A DNA stretch of 64,000 bases from Bacilli bacterium (GCA_022652945.1 JALCRV010000007.1:1-64000); one strand, 5' to 3'. Counted from the first letter of the stretch, positions 19,161-29,509 are shown. Notes: generated by a model from the sequence alone, not told the origin. Translations and numbers: made by a program.

Positions 19161-20849
19161 TCAGTTAGAGGCTTTCGTATTTTTATTCTTGTCGAGCAAC
19201 TCCTGGCAGGCCCTTTCGGAGATGAAGTTCATATGGTCGCCGCAACGTTCGAGGTTTCCGACTAAGTTAATAAAGACATTGGAAGAAGCGGGACGGCATT
19301 CGCCTTTCGCTAAGCGATCCATATGCCCGCCGATCATCGAAGTACGAAGATTATCGATCTCATCCTCCATCTTCCTCGTCTTAGCTAAGGAATCGAGGGA
19401 AGGGCGATCGACAATCTGATCCGAATTGGCAAACTGTTCGTTTAGCAAGGCTTTCATCTGCCTCAGTTGGTCGAAGACGATATCTGAGAAAACCAGTTCT
19501 TCATTGACTTCATGGATCGTATAGCCGGTGATGTTATCGGCGACTTCCGTCAGACGGACGATATCAGCGATATCAAACTGCATCTTCGAAATTCTCATGG
19601 CTCCGTTCTCTCCGATACCTGAAGAGGCAATCCTTACGATAAAGGAAGTGAGATTTTTTGACATCGTCAGGACTCTATTTTCCATCAGATCGATCGCTTC
19701 CTGTTTATTCTTGTCTTTAGCGATAAAAGCATCGATAGCCATGTTCAAGTCATCTAAGGCGGCTTTAGCCATCAAATGGTAATACATAATAGCCTGGTTT
19801 AAGGCGATACCGGGATTCTTTAAGAAGCGTTCATCAAGGAGATCGACTTGCGGTCCTTGCGTTTTCTTTTTGACGGGAATGATTTTCTCCGAGAGCCAGA
19901 CAAAGCCCTTGATAAAAGGCACGAAAAGAATCGTGCAGATGACATTGAAGAAAGTATGGAACATAGCGATCTGGGTCGCGGCGTGGCCCGGGAACCAGTT
20001 TTGGAAAGTGACCTCGAAGAAAGAAGGCCAGCTGATCAGCAAAATAAAGAAAAGAATCGTACCGAAGACGTTGAATAAAAGGTGGATGATAGCAGCTCTT
20101 TTGCCGTTAGGGGTTGAACCGATTGCGGAAATCAAAGCGGTGGAGCATGAGCCGATATTAGAGCCGAGAATCACATAGAGGACTCCGTTTCCCGAGCCTC
20201 CGACGATGGCTCCAGCCATGGCCATCGCGATAATAACGGAAGTTATTGCGGAAGAAGATTGGGCTAAAGTCGTTAAGGCGATTCCTAAGAAAAGAAGCAG
20301 GAAGGGATTAGTTGTCTGAGTTAAAAGATTCTTGACACTTTCATCCGCATCGAACATCTTCCCCATATAAGTCGTCATCACCCATAAGCCGAGGAAGAGA
20401 AGACCTAGCCCCGCGATTAAATCGCCGGCCTGTCCGACTTTCTCATGCTTCTTAGAAAAGAACATCGTCATCACCGTTCCGATTAAAGTCAGGGCGATAA
20501 TTATTTCAGTAAGCGGAAAAGAAGAGGAATTAAGCCCACCTAAAGCGACAATTTGGGCAGTGATCGTGGTGCCGATATTCGCGCCCATAATATAAGAGGT
20601 AGCCTGAGCCAGAGACATAACTCCGGCATTGACAAAGCCGACGACCATGACAGTCGTCGCCCCGGAGGATTGCATAATCATCGTCGATAAAGTACCGATC
20701 CCGACCCCCGCTAACGAAGAGTTAGCCGTCTTCGCAAAAAGCTTTTTTAAGGAACCTGTCGCCAGTTTCTCTGTCGCCTCTTGTAAAAGTCTCATGCCCA
20801 CCAACAGGGCACCAAGACCTCCCATCAGCATCAAGACAATTATTGCCAT
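19161..20849 (-). CDS. Na/Pi cotransporter with C-terminal PhoU-like domain
   Basis: GANIGTTITAQ and GSNIGSCSTALI repeats, QSSGATTVMVVGFV / QSSSAITSVIIA motifs; helical PhoU-like tail. Confidence 0.9.
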   Translation of the reverse strand: MAIIVLMLMGGLGALLVGMRLLQEATEKLATGSLKKLFAKTANSSLAGVGIGTLSTMIMQSSGATTVMVVGFVNAGVMSLAQATSYIMGANIGTTITAQIVALGGLNSSSFPLTEIIIALTLIGTVMTMFFSKKHEKVGQAGDLIAGLGLLFLGLWVMTTYMGKMFDADESVKNLLTQTTNPFLLLFLGIALTTLAQSSSAITSVIIAMAMAGAIVGGSGNGVLYVILGSNIGSCSTALISAIGSTPNGKRAAIIHLLFNVFGTILFFILLISWPSFFEVTFQNWFPGHAATQIAMFHTFFNVICTILFVPFIKGFVWLSEKIIPVKKKTQGPQVDLLDERFLKNPGIALNQAIMYYHLMAKAALDDLNMAIDAFIAKDKNKQEAIDLMENRVLTMSKNLTSFIVRIASSGIGENGAMRISKMQFDIADIVRLTEVADNITGYTIHEVNEELVFSDIVFDQLRQMKALLNEQFANSDQIVDRPSLDSLAKTRKMEDEIDNLRTSMIGGHMDRLAKGECRPASSNVFINLVGNLERCGDHMNFISERACQELLDKNKNTKASN

Positions 20850-21024
20850 GCTTTGTTTTGACCTACCCGTTTATTATATATGGGCTTTCTTCATGCTTAC
20901 AAGTAGAATTTAAAGAAGTTCATAAGAAGCCTTTACTAATTATTTTTTCTGAATTATTATAATTACATAATTGACCACTTAGCCGTATTTTAGCGGAAAA
21001 TTCAAAGAAAGACGAGGTCTTGGA

Positions 21025-23247
21025 ATGCTGGTAAATCTAATTACAATTCTCGATTGGCAACCCTTCAATGAAATGAACCCGTGGCAAGTGTTTGCTATCG
21101 GTCTTGGGACCGCAACCGTCCTTTTGGTCGCTGCTTATTTAATAATTTTCTTCCACTATCGCTCTGCGCGTCTGAAGGTCCATAAACTAACGATTACCTT
21201 GGATGGAGGCGAGTTTCAAGGTTCGACCCAAGACTTGGTTTTTAAGGCTAAGTTAGGCTCCGATATCGATATCAGCCACATCGCTCCGACCAAGGAAGGC
21301 TACCGTTTCAACGGCTTCAATGTCTATAAGAGATTCGTCTCTTCCACCATCGATGAAAACGGCATCAGCAAGTCCATGGTCACTTCAGAAGAGATGGATG
21401 GCATGGGCAAAGATGTCATCATGATGCCCGACTATGATCTTTATCTGGTCGCCAAGTATTCTCCGCTTCCGAGTTTACCGGCCCAGGATTTATCAAATGC
21501 CGAGTACTATCCGGACTTTTTATGCTTCGAAGACTTAGTCGCTGAGCTTAAACATCTTAATTACAATCAGAAGGATTATCCGATTCAATTGAACTTCAGA
21601 ACCACCGAACGCTTCCCGGGGATGTTATTTATCTTTAAGTCCGGGACCATCTGCGCCATGTTGATGGCATATAAGTGCTTAACGAAAGTCTTCTTAAGGA
21701 CACCCGATGACTTAGATGGTAAACTTCTTACTCCTTTCTATCAGGAGGAAGACATCAACGATGCGATGAACTGGTATTCCTTCATCGTCTCTTATACCAC
21801 CAAGCCCTCCCGCTTCCTGCGTTCCTTTAAAGAAAGCTACGATGCTATTGACTCGACGATTCCGACCTCCGAAATTGAATTTGATTTAATCGTCGGTTCC
21901 TTATCAGCCGCCTTAGCTGATCCGGTTCTCGATCGGGCCTTAGCCTTAACTCAACAATACGAGAAAGATCGTGGACTTCCTATCCCTCCTTCCTACGTTG
22001 AAAAACGCGAGTTACCTGGGGAGTACGGTTCCCAATCTGAAGTCACTGATAACTTAGGTGAAGATGCGGGGCCTTCTATCAAAGCTGGCGTAGGAATCGA
22101 AGAACCTGAAGAGGAAGAAAAACCTGAAACGGTTGAAGAGAAGAAACCTGAAGAAGTTCAACCTGTTGAAGAAATAAAGAAGGAAGAACAACCTGAAGCA
22201 GAAAAGCCTGAAGAAGTAAAACCTGAAGAAGTAAAACAGGAAGAGGTTAAACCGGAAGAAGTAAAACCTGAAGAGGTAAAACCGGAAGAAGAAAGTAAGC
22301 CTGTTGAACCTACTCCTGCTCCAGTTGAAGAAGTTAAAGAAGAGGAAATTGAAGTCACCAGTCCTTTCGATTTAGAGGAAGAATATCGAAAAGGGCATTA
22401 TATTCAGCCTCGTCATGATCATAAGTTCATCGTCTGGGATGAAGCGACCAAAGAAGAAAAGATTCTTTCCGTTGAGAAGTACTATAAGTATCATCCTGCT
22501 GAAAGACCTTCTTCTTATGATTCCTTTGTGGAAGCTAATCCCTTGGAGGATAAATCCGCTCCAACCCAAGAGACTGAAAATAATGAACCGGTAACTGAAA
22601 CGCAGACTGAAGAGAAACCGGAAGAAGAAAAACCGGTAGTCGAAGAGGAAAAACCGGTCGTTGAAGAGACTCAGCCGAGCGAAGAAAAGCCGGAAGAAGT
22701 TGTTCCTGAAGAGACTAAGAAGACAGAAACGGAAGAAGTAAAACCGGAAGAACAAATGGTAGAAGAAACTCAACCGGTCGTAGAACCGAATGAGGAGACT
22801 ACCTCGGATCAGGCTGAAGATAATAAAGTTAAGAATGAAGAACCTGTTTCAGAGGATAATGTTCCTTCTGAAACTCAAGAAGCCCCAAGGACTTTAGTCC
22901 AAGGTTACGATTTAGAACAGGAGTTCACTCTTAAGCATTTCGCTCAACCCCTTCATGAACATAAGTTTGTCTCTTGGAAAAACGCCACCGATGATGAGAA
23001 GGTCGAAGCGATTAAGAAATATTACGCTGCTCATCCCTCTTCCGATCATGAGGAAGTAGAAACAAAAGTCGCTCCAGCAGAAGTTAAAAAGCCAGAGGAT
23101 GCTCCTCTTGATGAACTGGAAAAAGCTTATCAGGCAGGGCATTATATCCAGCCGAAACGAGATCATAAGTTTCTAAGTTGGAAAAAGGCGACACGGGAAG
23201 AAAAGATTGCCGCGGTCGAAGCCTATAAGTCATTCCATCAAAACTAA
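21025..23247 (+). CDS. Membrane-anchored protein: InlB/Listeria-Bacteroides-like repeat, Pro/Glu-rich linker, three C-terminal HKFxxW repeats
   Basis: N-terminal TM; LTITLDGGEFQG...PTKEGYRFNGFNVY...YDLYLVAKY; KPEEV repeats; 3x ~45-aa repeat. Confidence 0.75.
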   Translation: MLVNLITILDWQPFNEMNPWQVFAIGLGTATVLLVAAYLIIFFHYRSARLKVHKLTITLDGGEFQGSTQDLVFKAKLGSDIDISHIAPTKEGYRFNGFNVYKRFVSSTIDENGISKSMVTSEEMDGMGKDVIMMPDYDLYLVAKYSPLPSLPAQDLSNAEYYPDFLCFEDLVAELKHLNYNQKDYPIQLNFRTTERFPGMLFIFKSGTICAMLMAYKCLTKVFLRTPDDLDGKLLTPFYQEEDINDAMNWYSFIVSYTTKPSRFLRSFKESYDAIDSTIPTSEIEFDLIVGSLSAALADPVLDRALALTQQYEKDRGLPIPPSYVEKRELPGEYGSQSEVTDNLGEDAGPSIKAGVGIEEPEEEEKPETVEEKKPEEVQPVEEIKKEEQPEAEKPEEVKPEEVKQEEVKPEEVKPEEVKPEEESKPVEPTPAPVEEVKEEEIEVTSPFDLEEEYRKGHYIQPRHDHKFIVWDEATKEEKILSVEKYYKYHPAERPSSYDSFVEANPLEDKSAPTQETENNEPVTETQTEEKPEEEKPVVEEEKPVVEETQPSEEKPEEVVPEETKKTETEEVKPEEQMVEETQPVVEPNEETTSDQAEDNKVKNEEPVSEDNVPSETQEAPRTLVQGYDLEQEFTLKHFAQPLHEHKFVSWKNATDDEKVEAIKKYYAAHPSSDHEEVETKVAPAEVKKPEDAPLDELEKAYQAGHYIQPKRDHKFLSWKKATREEKIAAVEAYKSFHQN
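22207..22290 (+). repeat. Short tandem in-frame repeat encoding (K)PEEV
   Basis: Reiterated cctgaagaagtaaaa-type 15-bp units. Confidence 0.8.
22369..22500 (+). repeat. HKFxxW protein repeat copy 1
   Basis: DLEEEYRKGHYIQPRHDHKFIVWDEATKEEKILSVEKYYKYHPA. Confidence 0.8.
22909..23037 (+). repeat. HKFxxW protein repeat copy 2
   Basis: DLEQEFTLKHFAQPLHEHKFVSWKNATDDEKVEAIKKYYAAHP. Confidence 0.8.
23113..23244 (+). repeat. HKFxxW protein repeat copy 3
   Basis: ELEKAYQAGHYIQPKRDHKFLSWKKATREEKIAAVEAYKSFHQ. Confidence 0.8.
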
Positions 23248-23264
23248 AACGTTTGATGTCAATT

Positions 23265-23298
23265 AGCTCCTGGGGGTTATCCTTCAGGAGCTTTTTTA
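23265..23298 (+). terminator. Rho-independent terminator
   Basis: AGCTCCTG-loop-CAGGAGCT TTTTT. Confidence 0.85.
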
Positions 23299-23451
23299 TC
23301 TAGAACAAAGAAGACTTATTAAGGAAAAGGCAGTAAACAGGTGGTTTTGAAGATAACCTTAGGTCAGCAAAGTAAAATTTTCTTTAACTCCCTAGAGGGC
23401 TAGTGTGATAAAATTACTTTGTATAATTCATTAAAAAGAAAGGGAAAGAAA

Positions 23452-25689
23452 ATGAAGCAAGTATTCGAGATGGATTTCTTCGGTAAGCACCTGTCCTGCG
23501 AAGTCGGAGAAATCGCCAAGCAGGCCGATGGAGCTGTGTTGGTTCGTTTCAATGACACTGTCGTGTTGTCCACTGTCGTCGCCGCTAAAGAGCCTAAGGA
23601 AGGAGTCGATTTCTTCCCGCTCACTGTCAATTACGATGAAAGAGCTTATGCCGCAGGGAAGATCCCTGGTGGCTTTATGAAGAGAGAAGGACGTCCGGGG
23701 ACCCATGCGATCCTTGCCGCCCGTCTGATCGATCGTCCAATCCGCCCGATGTTCCCGGAAGGCTTCGTCAATGAAGTCCAGTTGGTTAACACCGTCATGT
23801 CGTTTGATCCGACTGCTACTCCGGAACTTTCCGGTATGCTTGGTTCTTCTTTGGCCTTAGGCATCTCCGATATTCCTTTCGATGGTCCGATCGCCGGCGT
23901 TTATGTCGGCAGAGTCGATGGAAAGTTTGTCATCGATCCGACTCCTGAGGAATGGGCTAAGTCCGATCTTAATCTCACCGTCGCTGGCAATTACGATGCC
24001 ATCAACATGGTCGAGGCTGGAGCGGCTGAGCTTCCGGAAGAAGTCATGCTCGATGCGATCATGTTCGGACATGAAGCTATTAAGAAACTGATCGACTTCC
24101 AGAGAGATATTATCTCCAAGGTCGGGAAACAGAAGAGAGTCATACCTCTTTACCACCTCGATGATAAGATCCGCGAGGAATTGGTTCCGGTCTATAAAGA
24201 TAGAATCTGCAAGGCTGTCTCGATTTTCGATAAACTCGAAAGACAGAACACCATCGCTGATATCACTAAAGAAGCGGTCGATGCTTATGCCACTAAAGAA
24301 TATCCTGATGAAAAGACCAAGGCTTACACTTTAAAGAATGTCGCCTCTCTCTGCGAAGAGTTCGTCCGCGATGAAGTCAGACGTCTGATCACCGAAGATA
24401 AGGTCCGTCCGGATGGCCGTAAGATCGATGAGATCCGTCCTCTGGATGCCCAGGTTGGCCTGCTTCCGCGCGCTCACGGTTCCGCTATGTTCACCCGTGG
24501 CCAGACTCAGGTTATCTCCGCTTGCACCTTAGGCGCTCTCTCCGATGCGCAGATTATCGATGGCTTAGCTGATGAACCTGATAAACGTTGGCTCCATCAC
24601 TATAATTTCCCGCCGTTCTCCGTTGGCGAATTAGGCAAGATGGGCACTCCGGGCCGCAGAGAAATCGGCCACGGTGCTTTGGGTGAAAGAGCTCTGTCCT
24701 ACGTGATTCCTGATGAAGATACTTTCCCGTATACGATCCGCTGCGTTGCTGATGTTGTCGAATCCAACGGCTCTTCTTCCCAGGCTTCCATCTGCGCCTC
24801 CTGCATGGCTTTGATGGATGCGGGCGTTCCTATTAAGGCTCCGGTCTCCGGTATCGCGATGGGCTTGATTACTTCTGGCCCGCTCGATGGCAAACATCCT
24901 TATACCATCCTCACCGATATCCAAGGCATGGAAGATCACCTTGGCGATATGGACTTTAAGTGCGCTGGCACTACTAAAGGTGTCACAGCTCTGCAGATGG
25001 ATATTAAGATCAAGGGTATTACCAGAGAGGTCCTTCAGCAGGCTCTCGCTCAGGCTCATAAGGCAAGAGCTGAAGTCCTCGATGTGATGCTTAAGGCCAT
25101 CCCTTCTTACCGTCCGACTCTCTCCCAGTACGCTTTGAAGATGAAGAAATTCGATGTGCCGGTCGATAAGATCAGAGAAGTCATCGGCTCGCAAGGCAAG
25201 GTCATCAACGGAATCATCGCTGAATGCAATAACTGCAAGATCGATATCAATGATGATGGAAGAATCATCATCTACTCCGTCGATCAGGCCATGATCGATA
25301 AAGCTTACGGGATGATCCAGAATATCGTCCGTGTCGCTGCTGTCGGTGAAGTCTACGAAGGCAAGGTTGTCAGAATCGAACCGTTCGGCTGCTTCGTCAA
25401 CCTCTTCGGTGATACCGATGGTATGTGCCACATTTCCAAGCTCGATTGGAAACGTGTCGAGAAAGTCGAAGATGTCGTTCACCTTGGCGATACTTTGAAG
25501 GTTCAGGTCATCAATATCGATGAAAAGGGCAGAGTCGATCTGTCCCACCGTGAGTTCTTACCTAAACCGGAAGGTTATGTCGAGGAAGCTCCGCGTCCGA
25601 GAAAACCGTATCAGGGCCATAATGACCACGATCACGGCCATTCTAATTACGGACATGGCGGCGGACATTCTGACTACCATAAGAACTAA
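23452..25689 (+). CDS. pnp: Polyribonucleotide nucleotidyltransferase (PNPase)
   Basis: Two RNase PH domains, KH ([17 protein letters not shown]) and S1 ([22 protein letters not shown]) domains; His-rich tail. Confidence 0.97.
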   Translation: MKQVFEMDFFGKHLSCEVGEIAKQADGAVLVRFNDTVVLSTVVAAKEPKEGVDFFPLTVNYDERAYAAGKIPGGFMKREGRPGTHAILAARLIDRPIRPMFPEGFVNEVQLVNTVMSFDPTATPELSGMLGSSLALGISDIPFDGPIAGVYVGRVDGKFVIDPTPEEWAKSDLNLTVAGNYDAINMVEAGAAELPEEVMLDAIMFGHEAIKKLIDFQRDIISKVGKQKRVIPLYHLDDKIREELVPVYKDRICKAVSIFDKLERQNTIADITKEAVDAYATKEYPDEKTKAYTLKNVASLCEEFVRDEVRRLITEDKVRPDGRKIDEIRPLDAQVGLLPRAHGSAMFTRGQTQVISACTLGALSDAQIIDGLADEPDKRWLHHYNFPPFSVGELGKMGTPGRREIGHGALGERALSYVIPDEDTFPYTIRCVADVVESNGSSSQASICASCMALMDAGVPIKAPVSGIAMGLITSGPLDGKHPYTILTDIQGMEDHLGDMDFKCAGTTKGVTALQMDIKIKGITREVLQQALAQAHKARAEVLDVMLKAIPSYRPTLSQYALKMKKFDVPVDKIREVIGSQGKVINGIIAECNNCKIDINDDGRIIIYSVDQAMIDKAYGMIQNIVRVAAVGEVYEGKVVRIEPFGCFVNLFGDTDGMCHISKLDWKRVEKVEDVVHLGDTLKVQVINIDEKGRVDLSHREFLPKPEGYVEEAPRPRKPYQGHNDHDHGHSNYGHGGGHSDYHKN

Positions 25690-25707
25690 GATTAGTTCGT
25701 CTAGCTA

Positions 25708-25732
25708 GGCTCCCGAATGGGAGCCTTTTCTT
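25708..25732 (+). terminator. Rho-independent terminator
   Basis: GGCTCCC-GAAT-GGGAGCC TTTTCTT. Confidence 0.85.
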
Positions 25733-25810
25733 ATCAGCCTTTTTTTCTTCATGTCTTAATCGTATTTATATGAGATTAATCTATTAAGAATCTGCTAAAA
25801 TACTCTACGT

Positions 25811-26098
25811 ATGGAAAATCTCACCTCTGATCAAAAAGAAGAATTCGGTTTGTTGAAGGCCCTCAGTTATTTGGAGGATGGTTATATCCTCTCCGCCATC
25901 AGCGAAAAAAGACGCAATTACTTTAAGAAAAAGGGCGAGAAGATCCTTGTGGCTTCCGGGGATTTTAAAGCCTCGTTGTCTTTAGATGATTTTAAAAGAC
26001 TTTATAAGGAAGCGATATTTAGCTTAGTTGAAGACGATGAGCCGATCTGCGACCCGGAGAAAGATGAGCAATATTATTCCTGGGGAAAGGAAATGTAG
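25811..26098 (+). CDS. Hypothetical protein (95 aa)
   Basis: Open frame immediately upstream of coaX with near-abutting stop/start; no recognised motif. Confidence 0.6.
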   Translation: MENLTSDQKEEFGLLKALSYLEDGYILSAISEKRRNYFKKKGEKILVASGDFKASLSLDDFKRLYKEAIFSLVEDDEPICDPEKDEQYYSWGKEM

Positions 26099-26099
26099 G

Positions 26100-26888
26100 A
26101 TGAGAAATATCTTGGTGGATATCGGCAATACCTCAATCGGGGTTTATTGCCTAAATAATAAAGGGCTGCCTTTTTCTTTTAAGTGCTTCGACTCGAAAGA
26201 TCTCGATACCTGCTTTAAAGCGCTCTTTGGTGATCTAGGCGGAGAAGAAGGCTTGATCTATATTTCTTCAGTCAACTCCGAGAAGACCAAACTGGTAAAA
26301 AACCTCATCGCTTATAAGGACAATCTTTCGATAAGGGTGCTCCATAATGATGAGATGGCTGAGAAGGTCAAAGAACTCGGCTATACGATTCCTAACCTCC
26401 ATATCCTCGGCTCGGATTTGCTTTACGATATTTTAGGCCTCGAGCCTTCCACGTTGCTCGCGGATTACGGGACCGCTTCAAAAATCCTCGCTCTGGATAA
26501 AGATAAAGTCTTCCTCGGCGGGATGATCGGACCGGGGCTGAATATCATTAACCGTTCCTTATTTAAATCGACAGAGCTGCTCGGTGATTATATCGTCGAA
26601 ATGCCTCCTGATTACCTCTCTTACGATACCAAAGACGCCATCAACGCCTCCACGGTTTTCGGAGAAGGGATGAAATTGGTCGAAGCTTATCAAAAATGCA
26701 AAGCCGATCTGAAAGATGAAAATCTCAAGCTGGTCGTGACGGGCGGAGACGGGAAAATACTGGCTAAAGCCTTAAAGAAACTCTCGTTTGAGGATTTCAT
26801 CCTCGACGAGATGGTTATCTATAAAGGCATGGCGAAAGCCTTAGATCTCAAAGATGAGTTGTTTAAGAAAACAGAAGAAGGAAACTAA
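26100..26888 (+). CDS. coaX: Type III pantothenate kinase
   Basis: VDIGNTSIGV, ADYGTASKI, GGMIGPGLNI, TGGDGKIL motifs. Confidence 0.9.
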   Translation: MRNILVDIGNTSIGVYCLNNKGLPFSFKCFDSKDLDTCFKALFGDLGGEEGLIYISSVNSEKTKLVKNLIAYKDNLSIRVLHNDEMAEKVKELGYTIPNLHILGSDLLYDILGLEPSTLLADYGTASKILALDKDKVFLGGMIGPGLNIINRSLFKSTELLGDYIVEMPPDYLSYDTKDAINASTVFGEGMKLVEAYQKCKADLKDENLKLVVTGGDGKILAKALKKLSFEDFILDEMVIYKGMAKALDLKDELFKKTEEGN

Positions 26889-26889
26889 C

Positions 26890-28275
26890 ATGGAAAAGAA
26901 AGTAAAAACAATCTATGCTTCCTTAGCGAAGAAATACTCTAAAGAAGCTTTGGAGTTTTTAAAGGAAGCCTGCAGTATCAATTCGATCTACGATGAAAAG
27001 ACAATCGCTCCTGAAAAGCCTTTTGGTGAAGGAGTCGATAAGGCTTTAAAATACATCGCTGATTTAGGGGTTAAGCTCGGCTTTAAGGCGGAAAGATGCG
27101 ATGGGTATGCTAGCGAGCTTACTTACGGAGAAGGCCCTTTAATCGATATTTATGCGCATATGGATGTCGTGCCGGTCTCACCTAACTGGCTGAGCGATCC
27201 TTTTACTCCGCGAATTGAAAACGACGTGATGTACGCCCGTGGATCGGCGGATGATAAAGGCCCGGGGATCGCAGCCTTATACGGAGCTAAGCTCTGCTTA
27301 GACCAAGGCTGGATCAAAGGGTATAAAGTAAGGGTGATCTTCGGCGGCAATGAGGAACGTGGCTCTTTATGTCTGGACCATTATTTCCATAAGATGCATA
27401 AGCCTTACCCGACTTACGGTTTCTCCCCGGATGCGGATTATCCTTTGATTTTCGCTGAAAAAGGAATTTATACCTATAAAGTCGATTTTGATTTGGATGA
27501 TCAAAGAATCCCGTCTTTTAAATACGGACAGGCGACTAACGTAGTTTTGGATGAAGCTTATCTTCCGCTTAAGGATTCTTCTTTATTCGTTAAGCCTTTA
27601 GCTGATTATCAAAAGAATCATCCGGAGATCATGGCGGAAATCTTGAACTCGTCTTTGCACTTTAAAGGCAAAGCTTCCCATGGCTCGGTTCCTTGGAACG
27701 GGGTTAACGCTGGCTTACATCTTTTGAACTTCCTCGGGGAAGTCTTCAATATTAAAGTCTTAAAAGAAATCTTCCTCGATTATCAGTACGGGGACGGGAA
27801 GAACTTCGATGGGGATTATAAATCGGCTTACTTTGATTCTTCCTCTTACTGCGTCGGGGTGATGTCCTACGACGGGAAGACTTTATCTTTGCTGGTAAAT
27901 ATGCGTCTGCCGGAGAATGTCGAGGCGGATAAGGCAGTTGAGCACGTGGAAAAAGTCACCCATCCGAGCTGCATTGAATTGCTTGGTGGCTCTCCTTCTT
28001 TAGTTAAAGATCCTTCTTCACCTTTCATCCAGGCTTTATTAAAAGCTTATCAGGAAGAAACGGGTGATTATCAGACTAAGCCTTTAGCAATCGGAGGCGG
28101 GACTTACGCGCGCGAGACGGAAAATACCGTCGCTTTCGGCATGCAGTTCCCAGGTGTGGATTGTCTGATGCATCAGGATAATGAATTCCTGCGCTTAAAG
28201 GATTTCTATCAATCGATCGGTATTTACGCCCATGCGATTCAAGCTTTAGGCGAATTAGCTAAGGAGCATAAGTAG
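26890..28275 (+). CDS. pepV: Dipeptidase PepV (M20 family)
   Basis: YAHMDVVPVSPNW, GRGSADDKGP-like (ARGSADDKGPGIAAL), GGNEERGSLCLDHYF, GGGTYARE. Confidence 0.92.
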   Translation: MEKKVKTIYASLAKKYSKEALEFLKEACSINSIYDEKTIAPEKPFGEGVDKALKYIADLGVKLGFKAERCDGYASELTYGEGPLIDIYAHMDVVPVSPNWLSDPFTPRIENDVMYARGSADDKGPGIAALYGAKLCLDQGWIKGYKVRVIFGGNEERGSLCLDHYFHKMHKPYPTYGFSPDADYPLIFAEKGIYTYKVDFDLDDQRIPSFKYGQATNVVLDEAYLPLKDSSLFVKPLADYQKNHPEIMAEILNSSLHFKGKASHGSVPWNGVNAGLHLLNFLGEVFNIKVLKEIFLDYQYGDGKNFDGDYKSAYFDSSSYCVGVMSYDGKTLSLLVNMRLPENVEADKAVEHVEKVTHPSCIELLGGSPSLVKDPSSPFIQALLKAYQEETGDYQTKPLAIGGGTYARETENTVAFGMQFPGVDCLMHQDNEFLRLKDFYQSIGIYAHAIQALGELAKEHK

Positions 28276-28899
28276 ATGCGCTTACGGCATAAGCCTTGGG
28301 CGGATGACTTGCTTCAAGCCCATAAGGAAGTGGCCTTGAACGACAATGATTTACCTTCCTTGCCGCCTTTTAATTGTTTGGAAATCGGTTCGGGCTGCGG
28401 AGAGTTTTTAATCCAGATGGCTTCTGCTCATCCGGAAAATTCCTATCTCGGAGCGGAAGTCGCAAACACGGCTTTTGCGATCGCTATTAAAAAACTCGTC
28501 GGTGAGGAGAAGTATCCTCATAACCTGATTTTTATCAATACTCCCGCTGAAAAACTGATGGAATTTGTCTCCCCGTCCTCCTTAGACAGGATTTTCCTTA
28601 ACTTCTCCGATCCCTGGCCGAAGAAGAGACATCATAAAAGAAGACTGACGTATCCGACAAGGTTAGCGGAATATTATGCCGCCCTGAAAAAAGGCGGGGT
28701 CTTAGCATTTAAGACTGATAACGATGATTTATATATGGATTCTGTCGGGTATTTTAAAACCTTTGGGAAATTTCACTTTACCTCAATCGATGATTATAAA
28801 GTTGAAGCCGAGGATGATTTTCCTTCCGAATATGAAAAGAAGTTTCGCTTAAAAGGTGTTAAGATCCATCGGATCGTTGCGGTGAAAGAAGAGGACTGA
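28276..28899 (+). CDS. trmB: tRNA (guanine-N7-)-methyltransferase
   Basis: LEIGSGCGEFL, NFSDPWPKKRHHKRRLT signature. Confidence 0.95.
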   Translation: MRLRHKPWADDLLQAHKEVALNDNDLPSLPPFNCLEIGSGCGEFLIQMASAHPENSYLGAEVANTAFAIAIKKLVGEEKYPHNLIFINTPAEKLMEFVSPSSLDRIFLNFSDPWPKKRHHKRRLTYPTRLAEYYAALKKGGVLAFKTDNDDLYMDSVGYFKTFGKFHFTSIDDYKVEAEDDFPSEYEKKFRLKGVKIHRIVAVKEED

Positions 28900-28900
28900 T

Positions 28901-29458
28901 ATGATATATCAAGCCAGTTTGTTTTTTAACTATCAGGTCTATAAAGACACTTTATTTATCGTTATCGATAATGAAGCAATCCCTGATCAGATTGTTCATA
29001 AAGGCGATATCGTTGGCTTATATAAAGAAAAGAAACTGATCGGAGTAAATATCTTCAATTCCAATAATTATCTTAAACTCCGCCTGTCCGGATTAATCCA
29101 TAATCCTAATGAACCGCTGATTAATTTAATCAATACTTTAATTAAGCAAGCCCTGGAAGAAGATGTTCTTTTAGTTTCCTCTCCGGTGATCTTAGGTCAA
29201 TTGATTTCTTTAACTCCTTCGTTGCTTGTTGAAGTCTCCGCCGGGGAAAAAGTGAAAGCTGGAATCCTAGAAGAAGATTCCTCATTAAAAGAAGGGGATT
29301 ATGTCCTTCTCTCCTTAAAAGGCTCCAGATTAGATAATGGGGAGTTATCTTCCGCCTATTTAAAAGCTGATGAAAAATACCTTATTGTCGGCTCCGAAAT
29401 CGGTGACATCGGTGATTACGAATTAGGGAGCGAGACTTATTCTTTAAAAAAAGATTAA
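28901..29458 (+). CDS. YtpR-like protein with DUF4479-type N-terminus
   Basis: LIGVNIFNSNNYL resembles YtpR GFNIFNASSYL; C-terminal half resembles a degenerate EMAP/tRNA-binding fold. Confidence 0.6.
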   Translation: MIYQASLFFNYQVYKDTLFIVIDNEAIPDQIVHKGDIVGLYKEKKLIGVNIFNSNNYLKLRLSGLIHNPNEPLINLINTLIKQALEEDVLLVSSPVILGQLISLTPSLLVEVSAGEKVKAGILEEDSSLKEGDYVLLSLKGSRLDNGELSSAYLKADEKYLIVGSEIGDIGDYELGSETYSLKKD

Positions 29459-29509
29459 GGGTCTCTACTTAAACTATCCCCATTCTTCTTTATCTGCTAA
29501 AATAAATCC

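Noticed and set aside
19848-20178. Plus-strand ORFs inside the Na/Pi cotransporter gene
   Set aside because: Antisense to a clear transporter CDS.
22372-22773. Phe/Arg-rich minus-strand ORF
   Set aside because: Mirror of the Glu/Lys/Pro-rich repeats on the plus strand; composition artefact.
24631-25548. 305-aa minus-strand ORF inside pnp
   Set aside because: Fully antisense to an unambiguous PNPase gene; Asp/Ser/His-rich composition is typical of antisense codon-bias artefacts; no RBS or family motif.
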